Positions 1-8,638 of a stretch of DNA of 64,000 nucleotides are shown piece by piece. The first letter of the stretch is position 1, and each line of letters opens with the position of its first letter. The position numbers and the translations under genes were made by a program. The notes beneath the pieces are model-generated. The model saw only the letters and a list, made by a program, of their open reading frames with translations. It had not been told where the DNA came from and did no database searches. The DNA is from Pseudomonadota bacterium (GTDB lineage: Bacteria > Pseudomonadota > Alphaproteobacteria > Rhizobiales > Beijerinckiaceae): NCBI GenBank assembly GCA_021813805.1, contig JAKAJL010000019.1, forward strand, positions 1 to 64,000. The letters run 5' to 3'.

Positions 1-229
1 ACCCTTGGTCGTGAAACGGCCAATTCGTTGGGATAGACAGCACAAGCTGCGCCGATGACAGGCGCCAGCCGGCCGATCGCGGATGTCCGAGTAGCCTTCC
101 GGGGTTGGATCGGCTAAAATAAAATTTAATGACGCGATTCAGGCCGCGCCAAAGGGCGGGTGGGCGTCAGGCTTGGCGCCGAGGCGTTTGGCATGGCGTC
201 GCACGCAAAATTGACCAAGAAAGCATCAG

Positions 230-1063
230 ATGACGCATTGGAACGATTGGCCGAAATGGACTGGGGATGAAGTTTTTCGCACCCCTCGATTCCAGTTTAC
301 GTGCTCGGTGAAAGATTATTCGCTCAAGACGAATCAAAATGAAATCGCGCTGCTGAAGAACAGGGAGTTCCTTGAGCTTTATCGTGATCGTGTTTTCACC
401 GATCCGGTCAGAAAGATTTTCGAGCTCGGGTTTTTCCAGGGCGGCATGCCGCTTTTCCTTGCCGACATGGTCGCACCCGAAAAGATTGTCGCGATCGACT
501 GGTACGCTCCATCCCAGGAGCTTCTCGATCTGATCAAGGCGAACGAACTGGAGTCCTCCGTCAAATTGTTCGGCAATATCGATCAGGGCGACACGAAAAA
601 GATTCGTTCGATCCTCGACGAGAGTTTCGGCGACGAGCCCGTCGATTTGATGATCGACGATTGTTCGCATTTCTATGCGCAGACCAAAGCGTCCTTTCAG
701 GCGGCTTTCGGTTATCTGAAGCCGGGCGGAAAATATATCATCGAAGACTGGGGATGGACGCACTGGCCTGGGCATCCCTGGCAATCGCCCGAAAGCCCGT
801 TCGGCGAGAGCAGCTCGATGTCCAATCTGATTTTCGAACTGATCATGGCTTTGGCCAGCGCTTCAGGCGTCGTCGCCGGCGTCGATGTCGTGAATCCCGC
901 TTGCGTGATCGTGACGCGTGGCGCCGGTCTCGCGCACAAGGAGCCGCTGGATCTGGCGAGGATCACCAATGTGGCGGGCAACCGGCGCGCGAGATTGATC
1001 GAAGCCGCCGAGGCGCCGCCGCCGCCGGGCTTGTTGTCCCGGCTCCGGGCGAAGCTGGGCTGA
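230..1063 (+). CDS. Class I SAM-dependent methyltransferase (Methyltransf_24-like)
   Basis: A 277-residue protein that I read as a small-molecule or glycan O-methyltransferase. Residues about 60-75 (IFELGFFQGGMPLFLAD) match the SAM-binding motif I region, with the usual acidic residue after the next strand (VAIDWYAP). Around residue 140 a strand ending in LMIDDCSHFY, followed by LKPGGKYIIEDWGW, is typical of the Methyltransf_24/CmcI-like group, in which the Asp and Glu residues can bind a metal. The C-terminus is Pro/Arg-rich. The ribosome site is weak, so the start is tentative. It sits beside a sulfotransferase and a CmcI-like gene, which suggests decoration of a sugar or secondary metabolite. 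The substrate cannot be told from the sequence. Confidence 0.7.
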   Translation: MTHWNDWPKWTGDEVFRTPRFQFTCSVKDYSLKTNQNEIALLKNREFLELYRDRVFTDPVRKIFELGFFQGGMPLFLADMVAPEKIVAIDWYAPSQELLDLIKANELESSVKLFGNIDQGDTKKIRSILDESFGDEPVDLMIDDCSHFYAQTKASFQAAFGYLKPGGKYIIEDWGWTHWPGHPWQSPESPFGESSSMSNLIFELIMALASASGVVAGVDVVNPACVIVTRGAGLAHKEPLDLARITNVAGNRRARLIEAAEAPPPPGLLSRLRAKLG

Positions 1064-1212
1064 ACGGGGCCGGTTCGGTTCACGGTTTTCTTGCTCTGTC
1101 AGCGGGAAGTTGACGCGCTGTTCAAGGAAGAATTCGCATCCGCTTCGCTGCCCTTTGGGCGCCCAAGCGGGTGTGGAGCCGCGCGGGAGCCCAGTCGGAG
1201 CCAGTCTCGGGA

Positions 1213-2031
1213 TTATAAGGACCAGTCGAGCTTGCGCCCCACGAGGCGGTCCGTCCGCTGTGTCACGCCGTCCAAGGCGGCATTCAGGATTTTTTCCGCC
1301 GCCGCCGGACGGGGATCGGCAGCCTCGTCAGCGTTGAATTTCCACGACTTGATTGAACGAAACGGGGCGTAACGGATATCAAGGAATTTCGCGATGTCCT
1401 TTATCGCTGACAAGGGATCGCGCGATAGTTCGGCAAGGCTGAGGAAATGGAATTGACTTCTGTTGAACAGAGATAGATATCTCTCGATCTGTTCGTCGTA
1501 TTTCGATGAGCGGCAGTACATGTAATTCCAAAAATACTGCCGGCAATTTTCAAGGAACGACTCGGACAGGAAGCGCTCGTCTTCCTTTTCGAGCGCGGTT
1601 ACGAAGTCAGGAATATCTTCATAGGGCAATCCATCTTCGCATGTGAACCGTCGCATGTGCCTGAAGAGGGAATAGGCGCGATTTTTCGGGTCGCGAAGGA
1701 TGACAATGAACCGTGCTTTCGGGAACAGGGCTCTTATAACAGGCGGCGTTTCAGGGTTTGAAAGATAGACGTGCGAAGCATCGACCCTATACCGCGCAGG
1801 GCTATCGAAAAGGTTGAAATAATCAATCGGATTCTTTACGACCTGGAAATAGGAGCAGAAAAACGACGGCTCCTTGACGGCGTTAAGATGAATGTCCGGA
1901 TGGCGCATGAGCGCGACAGACAAGGTCGTCGTTCCCGACTTTCCAGCTCCGAGGATGAACAGGTTTGGTGTCAGACCCCTCGCGGGTTCACGGCGACTGA
2001 ATAAGCTACGCAGCATGGAAAAATTTATCAT
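1213..2031 (-). CDS. Sulfotransferase
   Basis: A 272-residue PAPS-dependent sulfotransferase, which transfers a sulfuryl group to a hydroxyl or amine. Near residue 28 it has the 5'-phosphosulfate-binding loop (LGAGKSGTTTL). Around residue 110 it has the 3'-phosphate-binding segment (FIVILRDPKNRAYS), with the expected Arg and Ser. Length and motif order fit the Sulfotransfer_1/3 families. The ATG at 2031 is preceded by GGAG at good spacing. It is transcribed away from the CmcI-like gene and toward the first methyltransferase. No PAPS synthesis genes are in view. A sulfated surface polysaccharide, Nod-factor-like molecule or lipid is plausible, but the acceptor is unknown. Confidence 0.85.
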   Translation of the reverse strand: MINFSMLRSLFSRREPARGLTPNLFILGAGKSGTTTLSVALMRHPDIHLNAVKEPSFFCSYFQVVKNPIDYFNLFDSPARYRVDASHVYLSNPETPPVIRALFPKARFIVILRDPKNRAYSLFRHMRRFTCEDGLPYEDIPDFVTALEKEDERFLSESFLENCRQYFWNYMYCRSSKYDEQIERYLSLFNRSQFHFLSLAELSRDPLSAIKDIAKFLDIRYAPFRSIKSWKFNADEAADPRPAAAEKILNAALDGVTQRTDRLVGRKLDWSL

Positions 2032-2283
2032 TTTTCGCTCCGGCCATGCAACTTTTTATTGGCGATTGTTGAAATGGCGTCGAAATTCAATATTCAACGG
2101 GCGATAGGCGGGGGAGACCCCACCGTTCAGGCTGCCGAGCAGCACCCCGGGATTTCCTTCGCAGCCGTTGAAAAATCGGCAGGCTATTTCCATCGAAATC
2201 TGCACAGACGCAGGACAACGGAGAGCGGCGCGCGAGCCTTCCTCCGGCGCGGGGCCTTTGCGCGCGGATTGAATGAGGACTTC

Positions 2284-2909
2284 ATGGCTGACGGGTCGGA
2301 CTTCGCCCAGGCGATCCAGCGCGGGGCGACGGACTGTCGCTACGAGGGCGTCCCGACCCTGAAATGCCCGTTCGATCTCGAGATTTACCGGAAGCTGATC
2401 TGGGATCTGACGCCCGCGACCATTCTGGAATTCGGCTCTTACAAAGGCTGCGGCGCCCTCTGGCTTGCGGATCGCCTGCGCGCCTATGGGCTCCAGTCGA
2501 CGCGGTTGGTCACCCTGGACATCCAAAAAATGCACGAGTTCCGCGATCCCCGCGTCGAATTCGTCCCATGCGACGTGAACAACATCGCGGCGAGCCTGAG
2601 CGACGAGATGATCAGTCAGTTCGCTCATCCGTTCCTGGTCATAGAAGAATCAAGCCATCAGGCGCCTCATGTGCGCAATGTGATGGATTTCTTCCATAAA
2701 CATGCCCGCCCCGGGGAATATCTGATCGTCGAGGACGGCATTCTGTCGCTGATCATGGACGAAACGGAATTCCAAGGGGGGCTCTCGCGGCCATCCACGC
2801 CTTCCTGGGCGGTCACCCCGACGCTTACGAGATCGATCGCAAGCGATGCGACCGTTACGGCAGGAATGCGACGTGGACTCTCGACGGCTATATTCGCCGG
2901 ATCAAGTGA
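2284..2909 (+). pseudogene. CmcI/rhamnosyl O-methyltransferase-like gene, frameshifted
   Basis: The reading frame opens at an ATG with GAGGA six bases upstream. It runs through motifs of the cephalosporin hydroxylase/CmcI family: ILEFGSYKGCGALWLAD, LVTLDIQ, and a LVIEESSHQAPHV then LIVEDGIL segment. At the six-G run 2776-2781 the frame is lost. The following 42 codons of the family's C-terminus (GALAAIHAFL through GYIRRIK, stop at 2907-2909) are in the -1 frame. One extra G would restore a protein of about 208 residues. As written, translation continues into unrelated low-complexity sequence. Either a real inactivating deletion or a base-calling error in the G-run explains this. The family does SAM-dependent O-methylation or related chemistry on sugars and antibiotics. 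Confidence 0.8.
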
Positions 2910-2962
2910 TCCTGGCGCGAGACCGCGCGGGGGCGTCGTTCCCGCCGCGGCGGGAGCGCGCC

Positions 2963-3526
2963 TCAGTTCATCCTCCGCGCGAAATCCGCGAAAGCGGCCA
3001 GCTGCTTGCGTAGAAAGTCCTTCGTCCCCTCGTCGGTCAGGTCGCCGGTGGCGTTGTCGAACTTGCCGCCCGCGCCGCCGATCATCGCCTCCGGCGTGTT
3101 GAAAACGCTGGCGTCGAGAAAGACAAAAGTCTGGCGCAGGTGATATTGCATCCGCGCGCCGCCGAGCGCGCCGGGCGAGGCGCTCTGCAGCAGGATCGGC
3201 TTGTGCTTGAAAGGCGCCGAAGGTAGGCGCGACAGCCAGTCGATCGCGTTTTTCAGCGCGCCGGGGACGGAATAATTATATTCCGGCGACACGACGATCA
3301 CGCCGTCCGCGGCCTTGACCGCCGCGCCCATGGCCTCGACCGCCGCCGGAAATCCCTCGGCCTGAATGTCGGCGTTATAGAGCGGGAAATCGACGATCGA
3401 GCCGAGGGGCGAAATCGTCACGCCCTCGGGCGCCAGGGCGGGCAAGGCCCGGGCGACGCCGCCATTGAACGAAGCCTTGCGCAGGCTTCCCAGCAAAGTG
3501 ACGAAATGCGGATTTTTCGAGCTCAT
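2963..3526 (-). CDS. NAD(P)H-dependent FMN reductase
   Basis: A 187-residue flavodoxin-fold reductase of the FMN_red family (ChrR/YieF/SsuE-like). The N-terminus has the flavin-phosphate loop (LLGSLRKASFNGGVAR). The middle has the signature SPEYNYSVPGALKNAIDWLSR, which holds the isoalloxazine ring. The family reduces FMN, quinones or metal ions in the cytoplasm and often guards against oxidative stress. I chose the ATG at 3526 over one 18 codons upstream because AAAGGA lies at proper distance before it and the flavin loop then starts near residue 10, as in homologues. It is transcribed convergently toward the broken CmcI-like gene. Confidence 0.88.
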   Translation of the reverse strand: MSSKNPHFVTLLGSLRKASFNGGVARALPALAPEGVTISPLGSIVDFPLYNADIQAEGFPAAVEAMGAAVKAADGVIVVSPEYNYSVPGALKNAIDWLSRLPSAPFKHKPILLQSASPGALGGARMQYHLRQTFVFLDASVFNTPEAMIGGAGGKFDNATGDLTDEGTKDFLRKQLAAFADFARRMN

Positions 3527-3697
3527 GTCGCTGTCCTTTCGAGCGTCAGGATCGAGCATTAACCTGTGGAAGGCAACCACGCCGGCGATTATTCTTTTTT
3601 GTGTTAACCTGCGTAAGGGTTAATCTGATCTTAACGAATCGTTATCGTTTTTGGTTCAGTATGCGTTGAGTCGTCGGTTCAATCGCGGAGTTTCCGC

Positions 3698-4417
3698 ATG
3701 GCGCCGCACTTTATCATCGCATTGCTGTTCGGGGCTCTGACGAGCTTCTCCCGTCCGCTTTCGGGCAGGGCTCGCGCGCTTGCGCCGGACCTCATGGCGG
3801 CGGCCGCCGGTTTTGCCGCCGCGCTGGTTCTCGGGCGTTTCGCGTCCGCGGCTTCCGCGCCCCAGATCTGGGCGATCGACACAAGATGGGTCGAGATTTC
3901 GGCGGCTCTGTGCGTCTTCGCCTTGGGTCTGAGCGGCGGGCCGCTGTCGCCCTGGGAGGAGCTTTTGCCCGAGGAGGCGGCGCCCGAGGCCGAAGACTCT
4001 CGCTTTGCCGAATTGTTTCATTCTTTTGCGCTCGGCGCCGCCGCATTTTGCGCCGCTTGGACCTTCGCCGCGGCGCTTCTGATGCTGAAGGCGGCGGGCA
4101 ATCTCGTTTTGGCGGCGCAGGAGAAAACCGAAACGGCGCCCGAGCGCGATCCGCGGCTCGACTGGCTGGCGGGCGGCGAAATGCCGCGCTCCTTCATCGC
4201 GGCGCTCAATGCGGGGCAGGCTCGGCATCCGGATCGCGGCTCCGGGTCTCGCTCCACGTCTCCAGCGCCTCGCCAAATAAGGGCTGTGCATAACGGGGCA
4301 AAGCCTTTGGATGCGCGATTCGCCGCCAATAGGCGATCCACTGCGCCGGGGCATGATAGAGCGGAACCACGTAAAAGCCTGACAGCAGCACGCGATCGAG
4401 CGCCCGGGCGGCGGTGA
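3698..4417 (+). CDS. Hypothetical multi-span membrane protein with uncertain 3' end
   Basis: I do not recognise the family. The first 165 residues or so look genuinely coding: they form about four hydrophobic segments (roughly 1-20, 32-55, 68-84 and 105-142) separated by an acidic loop with PEEAAPEAED. From about base 4206 onward the reading overlaps the 3' end of the convergent solute-binding gene by some 210 bases. Its composition there becomes Arg/Ser/Pro-rich, like an antisense reading. The real protein may therefore end earlier than shown, perhaps through a frameshift near 4200. No function is assigned. Confidence 0.45.
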   Translation: MAPHFIIALLFGALTSFSRPLSGRARALAPDLMAAAAGFAAALVLGRFASAASAPQIWAIDTRWVEISAALCVFALGLSGGPLSPWEELLPEEAAPEAEDSRFAELFHSFALGAAAFCAAWTFAAALLMLKAAGNLVLAAQEKTETAPERDPRLDWLAGGEMPRSFIAALNAGQARHPDRGSGSRSTSPAPRQIRAVHNGAKPLDARFAANRRSTAPGHDRAEPRKSLTAARDRAPGRR

Positions 4418-6062
4418 CGAATTCCTCCCTGCCGCGCGCCGCCTGCAAGGCCGCGATCATGGCGTCGATGGCCGGGTTTCTGGCGCCGGCGAGATTATAA
4501 GACGCCTCCTGATCGGCGCTGTCGCCACCCCAGCGCATGCGTTGCTCGTTGCCTGGCGAGGCCGAGGCCTGCCACACGCCGACCATCATGTCGAAATCGA
4601 ATCTCTGGCGCCGGCCCTGGAACTGGGCTTCGTCGACCAGCCGCACCCGCGCCTCGACCCCGATCCGGCGCAGAAGACCGGAATAATAAAGCGCGAGACG
4701 CTCCTGCTCGCGGTCCTCGACCAGGATTTCGAATTCGAGTGGGCGGCCGCCCCGCGTGAGCCGGCCGTTTTCGAGCGTCCAGCCGGCCTGATGCGCCAGC
4801 GAAAGGGCTTTTCGCGCCATTTCGCGGTCGCGGCCGGTTCCGTCCGAGCGCGGCGGCGCCCAGGTTCCGTTCATGACGTCCTCGCGCACGGCTCCGGGGA
4901 AAGGCGCGAGCAGCTTGCGCTCCGCAGCGCTTGCGGGGCGCGAATAAGCGGACAATTCGGATTCGTCGAAAAAGCTCTTGTCGCGGGCGTAGAGTCTGGA
5001 AAAAAGATTGGCGTCGAGCCATTCGAAGTCGAACATCATCGCCAGGGCTTCGCGCAGGCGCGGGTCGCGGAAGAGCGCGCGGCGGGTGTTGAAGGCGAAG
5101 CCGCGCAGGCCCTTGGGGCCGCCGAGCGGCAGGGATTCGACGGCGACCCTCCCATCGCGCCGGGCGGGGAAATCATAACCGCCCACCCAGCGGCGCGGGT
5201 CGGTCTCCTGGCGATAGTCGATCAGGCCGGCCTTGAACGCCTCGAACAGGCTGTTGTCGTCGCGGCCATATTCGAAAACCACCTCGTCGAAATTATTGCG
5301 GCCGCAGTTGACGGCCAGGTCGCGGCCCCAATAGTCCGGATCGCGGCGCAGAATGAGCTTTTCGCCCGGCTTGACCTCGGCGACCTTGTAAGGCCCGGAG
5401 CCGAGCGGAATCGCCAGTCCGTCGTCGGTGAACTTTTTCACGCTCATCGCATGGGCCGGCAGCACCGGCATCAGCGCCAGGATCAGCGGCAGTTCGCGGT
5501 CATTCGCGCCGGCGAGGTCGTAGCGGACCGTATGGCCGTCCAGGGCCTGGACCGAGCGCACGAGCCCATAGGCGGCGCGCTGCTGCGGGCGGCCCTTGGC
5601 CTTCAGCAGGTTGAAGGAAAAAATCAGGTCGCGCGCGGTGATCGGGACGCCGTCGGAGAAATGGGCTTTCGGGTCGAGACGGAAGGTAACGTAATCGCGG
5701 GCCTCGTCGGTTTCGATGGTTCGCGCGATGAGGCCATAGAGCGTGAAGGGCTCGTCGAAGGAGCGCGCCATCAGGCTTTCATAGACCGGCCCGGCGAGCC
5801 CCGCCGCCGAATCGCCGGCGTTGACGCCGTAAGGGTTGAGGTTTTCGAACGTCCCGAATTCGCCCAGCCGCAAGGTTCCGCCCTTGCGGGCGTGGGGGTC
5901 GGCGTAGGGCAGGCAGGTGAAATCGGCAGGAAGGGCCGGATCGCCCTGCATGGCGATGGCCGGAGCGATCCGTCCCGGCGCGGGGGCCGCGCGCAAGCCG
6001 CCGCAAGCGAAGGCGGCGAGCGAAACGGCGAGCAGCAGAGGGGGGGCGAGCGGCGGGCGCAT
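4206..6062 (-). CDS. ABC transporter solute-binding protein, peptide/SBP_bac_5 family (YejA-like)
   Basis: A 618-residue periplasmic binding protein with an N-terminal signal peptide (hydrophobic core, then GGLRAAPA). It carries family-5 landmarks: GTLRLGEFGTFENLNPYGV near residue 60, YESLMARS, then a region with FRLDPKAHFSDGVPITARDLIFS. A LGSGPYKVAEVKPGEKLILRRDPDYWG segment follows. Length and the extended N-terminal part resemble the YejA group, which feeds oligopeptides or microcin-type peptides to an ABC permease. No permease or ATPase gene lies next to it, so it is either an orphan receptor or works with a remote transporter. Ligand unknown. Confidence 0.85.
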   Translation of the reverse strand: MRPPLAPPLLLAVSLAAFACGGLRAAPAPGRIAPAIAMQGDPALPADFTCLPYADPHARKGGTLRLGEFGTFENLNPYGVNAGDSAAGLAGPVYESLMARSFDEPFTLYGLIARTIETDEARDYVTFRLDPKAHFSDGVPITARDLIFSFNLLKAKGRPQQRAAYGLVRSVQALDGHTVRYDLAGANDRELPLILALMPVLPAHAMSVKKFTDDGLAIPLGSGPYKVAEVKPGEKLILRRDPDYWGRDLAVNCGRNNFDEVVFEYGRDDNSLFEAFKAGLIDYRQETDPRRWVGGYDFPARRDGRVAVESLPLGGPKGLRGFAFNTRRALFRDPRLREALAMMFDFEWLDANLFSRLYARDKSFFDESELSAYSRPASAAERKLLAPFPGAVREDVMNGTWAPPRSDGTGRDREMARKALSLAHQAGWTLENGRLTRGGRPLEFEILVEDREQERLALYYSGLLRRIGVEARVRLVDEAQFQGRRQRFDFDMMVGVWQASASPGNEQRMRWGGDSADQEASYNLAGARNPAIDAMIAALQAARGREEFVTAARALDRVLLSGFYVVPLYHAPAQWIAYWRRIAHPKALPRYAQPLFGEALETWSETRSRDPDAEPAPH

Positions 6063-6288
6063 GGCCTCATGCTAGAACAAAATCGCCGATGGCGCGCCCA
6101 TTGCTCGATAAATTCGTCCTCCCGCCGGATTTCTCGGCTGGAAAATCGCGGGCAAAGAGGATATGTAGTCGCCGCTCCGCTTTGCCCCGATTGGCGGCGA
6201 AGCACGCATCCCTTCGTCCGAAGGGGCGCAAAAGATTTCTCGATCGTCGCGGGTCGAGCCTGTGGATGGCCCGCTGAAAGGATTTCGC

Positions 6289-6978
6289 ATGTCGATGTCT
6301 TCGTCCCGCTTCGGCGCCGCTCTGGTTGCGAGCGCGCTCCTCCTCGGCTCCGCGCCGGCCTTCGCCCAGCAGCTCGGCGCCGGGACGCCGGCGGGCGCGC
6401 CGCAGGGGCCGCTGAAGGTCGATCTCATCCCCACCCAGGCGACCTGGACGAAGGTCTGCGGTCATGACAACGCCGCCAACAAGGACATCTGCTACACCAC
6501 CCGCGATTTCAGCGCCCAGAAGGATCAGGCCCCGGTGCTCGCGCTCGCGGTCTATGACGTCAAGGGCGACGACACCCGCATCGTCCGTCTTCTGATGCCG
6601 GTCGGCCTGATGCTGCGCCCCGGCTTCCGCTTTTCGATCGACAAGGGCCCGGTGACGGAAGGCGCTTTCGAGATCTGCTTCCCCAACGGCTGTTTCGCCG
6701 AAGCCAAGGTGAAGTCGAACGTCATCGACGCCGCCAAGAAGGGCCATACCATGACGGTCGTGGTCAAGAACCAGGCCAATGCCGAAGTCATCTTCAACGT
6801 GCCGCTCGAAGGGTTCGGCAAGGCCTTCGACGGCCCGGCCATCGACCCCAAGGTTCTCGCGGACCAGCAGAAGAAGCTGCAGGAAGAACTGCAAAAGCGC
6901 GCGATGGAAGAACGCCAGAAGCTTCAGCAGCAGCAGGGCGGCGCCCCCGCGGCCCCGGCGGCGCCGGCCGGGAAATAA
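6289..6978 (+). CDS. Invasion-associated locus B (IalB) family exported protein
   Basis: A 229-residue exported protein of the IalB family, named after a Bartonella erythrocyte-invasion factor but common in free-living Rhizobiales. It has an N-terminal signal peptide ending around AFAQQ. The core has four conserved cysteines (TKVCGHDN, DICYTT, FEICFPNGC), probably forming two disulfides in the periplasm. The C-terminal 40 residues are Lys/Gln/Glu-rich and likely helical, ending in an Ala/Pro tail. The ATG at 6289 has GAAAGG upstream, and a strong terminator follows at 7003-7035. The physiological role outside pathogens is unclear. Confidence 0.85.
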   Translation: MSMSSSRFGAALVASALLLGSAPAFAQQLGAGTPAGAPQGPLKVDLIPTQATWTKVCGHDNAANKDICYTTRDFSAQKDQAPVLALAVYDVKGDDTRIVRLLMPVGLMLRPGFRFSIDKGPVTEGAFEICFPNGCFAEAKVKSNVIDAAKKGHTMTVVVKNQANAEVIFNVPLEGFGKAFDGPAIDPKVLADQQKKLQEELQKRAMEERQKLQQQQGGAPAAPAAPAGK

Positions 6979-7002
6979 TCTTCGGATCAGAGCCGAAAAG
7001 CG

Positions 7003-7035
7003 AACGCGCGGCTGCGAAGCCGCGCGTTTCTTTTT
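7003..7035 (+). terminator. Rho-independent terminator after the ialB-like gene
   Basis: An 11-base-pair perfect stem (AACGCGCGGCT with AGCCGCGCGTT) closed by a GCGA tetraloop and followed by TTCTTTTT. It lies 24 bases after the stop codon of the IalB-like gene and before the convergent hspQ. Confidence 0.85.
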
Positions 7036-7071
7036 GCTGCGGGCGGACAGCGAGCGACGAAGCGGGTCAGT

Positions 7072-7401
7072 TCAGTTCAAAAGGTTGAGCCGGCGAATAT
7101 AACGGCCGGAATCCGAGCGCGTGAAAGTCTCATCGATCTGCGGATTGCGGAAGGGCGCGCCCGAGTCGTCGGGTTCGAGATTCTGCTCGGACACATAGGC
7201 GGTATATTCGGTGTCCGAATTTTCGGCATAGAGGTGGTAGAACGGCTGGTCCTTGGACGGCCGCACTTCTTCCGGTATCGACAGCCACCATTCCTCGGTG
7301 TTGGCGAAAACCGGATCAATGTCGAAAATCACGCCGCGAAACGGATATTTGCGGTGCTTGACGATATCGCCGATGCCGAATTTCGCCGCGCGCGGTTTCA
7401 T
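7072..7401 (-). CDS. hspQ: Heat shock protein HspQ
   Basis: A 109-residue HspQ/YccV homologue. The diagnostic segments are present: AKFGIGDIVKHRKYPFRGVIFDIDP at the start, EEWWLSIPEE, then QPFYHLYAEN and YVSEQNLEPD. In enterobacteria HspQ binds hemimethylated oriC DNA in vitro and acts as a specificity-enhancing factor and substrate of Lon. Here lon lies about 10 kb away. The upstream gap holds an FNR/FixK-like palindrome at 7445-7458, centred about 50 bases from the start, which suggests oxygen-linked control rather than a visible heat-shock promoter. Confidence 0.92.
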   Translation of the reverse strand: MKPRAAKFGIGDIVKHRKYPFRGVIFDIDPVFANTEEWWLSIPEEVRPSKDQPFYHLYAENSDTEYTAYVSEQNLEPDDSGAPFRNPQIDETFTRSDSGRYIRRLNLLN

Positions 7402-7444
7402 TTCTTGTTCCCGTCATGCCGACGAAAACAAAATTTCATATGAC

Positions 7445-7458
7445 CTGATCCAAGTCAA
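7445..7458. promoter_or_regulatory. Possible FNR/FixK-type operator upstream of hspQ
   Basis: The 14-base element CTGATCCAAGTCAA matches the FNR/FixK/Anr consensus TTGAT-N4-ATCAA at eight of ten defined positions. It lies alone between the stop of the CoA-ester lyase gene and the start of hspQ, both on the minus strand, so hspQ is the likely target. No experiment supports it. Confidence 0.45.
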
Positions 7459-7499
7459 TCCGGACCCGTCGAGCGGCGCCGGCGCGCCGGCAGACAGAC

Positions 7500-8549
7500 T
7501 CAGAACCCGTAAAGCGCGGCGTATTCGGGGTCCTTGGCCGCGACCTGGCGGGCGAGGTCGACCATGACCTTGGCCTGTTTCCAGGTCGCGTCGTCTTGCA
7601 TCTTGCCGTCGATCATGGCGACGCCGGAGCCGTCCGGCATGGCTTCGAGAATCTTTCTGGCGAAGTCCACTTCCTTCGGGTCGGGCGAAAAGACTTTCTT
7701 GGCCAGCGCGATCTGGTTGGGGTGCAGCGACCAGGCGCCGGCGCAGCCCATCAGAAAAGCGTTGCGGAACTGGACCTCGCAGGCCGCGAGGTCGGCGATG
7801 TCGCCGAACGGGCCATAGAAGGCCTTGACGCCTGCGGCGGCGCAGGCGTCCACCATTTTGGCGATGGTGTAATGCCACAGATCCTGCTGATAGGCCACGC
7901 GCGGCGCGGCTGGGTCGGCGCCCGGATCCGCCAGGACCTTGTATTCCGGATGGCCGCCGCCGACGCGGGTGGTTTTCATGGCGCGCGAGGCGGCGAGGTC
8001 GGCTGGGCCAAGGCTCATGCCGTGCATGCGCGGCGAGGCCAGGGCGATCTGTTCGACATTCTTCACGCCCTCTGCGGTTTCCAGAATGGCGTGGATCAGG
8101 ATCGGCTTTCTGACCTCATGCTTCGCTTCGAGCTGGGCGAGCAGCTGGTCGAAGTAATGAATGTCCCAGGGGCCCTCGACCTTGGGCAGCATGATCACGT
8201 CGAGCTTGTTCCCGATGGCGGCGACGATCTCGGTCACGTCGTCGAGCATCCACGGCGAATTGAGGCAGTTCACCCGCGTCCACAGGCCGGTCGAGCCGAA
8301 ATCATTGGCAAGGCCCATTTCGATGAAACCTTTCCGCGCGGCTTCCTTGGCGTCGGCGGGAATGGCGTCTTCGAGATTTCCGAGAATGACATCGGCGGAG
8401 CCGATCAACGCCGGCGTCTTGGCGCGCGCCTTTTCGAGATGCGGCGGCACGAAATGGATCATGCGCTCGACGCGCACCGGCAATTCGCGAAACGGCGCCG
8501 GTGCGCCAATCGCCAAAGGTTCGTAAAACTTGCGGGGGCTCTTGCTCAT
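7500..8549 (-). CDS. HpcH/HpaI aldolase family CoA-ester lyase (malyl-CoA/beta-methylmalyl-CoA lyase-like)
   Basis: A 349-residue member of the HpcH/HpaI/citrate-lyase beta superfamily. The TIM-barrel signatures are clear: [21 protein letters not shown] (the acidic metal and CoA region), [24 protein letters not shown] with the metal-binding Glu, and [10 protein letters not shown]. The C-terminal [21 protein letters not shown] is the usual dimer-completing segment. Relatives cleave malyl-CoA to glyoxylate and acetyl-CoA, or beta-methylmalyl-CoA to glyoxylate and propionyl-CoA, in the serine cycle or ethylmalonyl-CoA pathway. Epimerase and mutase genes for the same pathway are elsewhere in this window. 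The start at 8549 has GGAG upstream. It is divergent from the NAD(P)HX repair gene. Confidence 0.82.
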   Translation of the reverse strand: MSKSPRKFYEPLAIGAPAPFRELPVRVERMIHFVPPHLEKARAKTPALIGSADVILGNLEDAIPADAKEAARKGFIEMGLANDFGSTGLWTRVNCLNSPWMLDDVTEIVAAIGNKLDVIMLPKVEGPWDIHYFDQLLAQLEAKHEVRKPILIHAILETAEGVKNVEQIALASPRMHGMSLGPADLAASRAMKTTRVGGGHPEYKVLADPGADPAAPRVAYQQDLWHYTIAKMVDACAAAGVKAFYGPFGDIADLAACEVQFRNAFLMGCAGAWSLHPNQIALAKKVFSPDPKEVDFARKILEAMPDGSGVAMIDGKMQDDATWKQAKVMVDLARQVAAKDPEYAALYGF

Positions 8550-8638
8550 CACGGGGCTCCGTTGTGCTGGCCCGGCTGTAAGACAAATCCCGCGTTGCAA
8601 CAATTGAACTATCGCCGGTCAGGGTCCAAACTCCGCCC

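Noticed and set aside
2059-2283. Possible N-terminal extension of the CmcI-like gene
   Set aside because: The residues are Arg-rich without family similarity, while the ATG at 2284 has a good GAGGA site and the conserved core begins soon after.
2776-2781. Programmed ribosomal frameshifting at the G-run
   Set aside because: There is no heptameric slippery sequence, downstream pseudoknot or internal Shine-Dalgarno element that I can recognise. A simple indel is more economical.
4542-6467. 641-codon open frame on the plus strand
   Set aside because: It is antisense to the solute-binding protein gene, which has clear family motifs and a signal peptide. High-GC genes commonly leave such mirror frames open.
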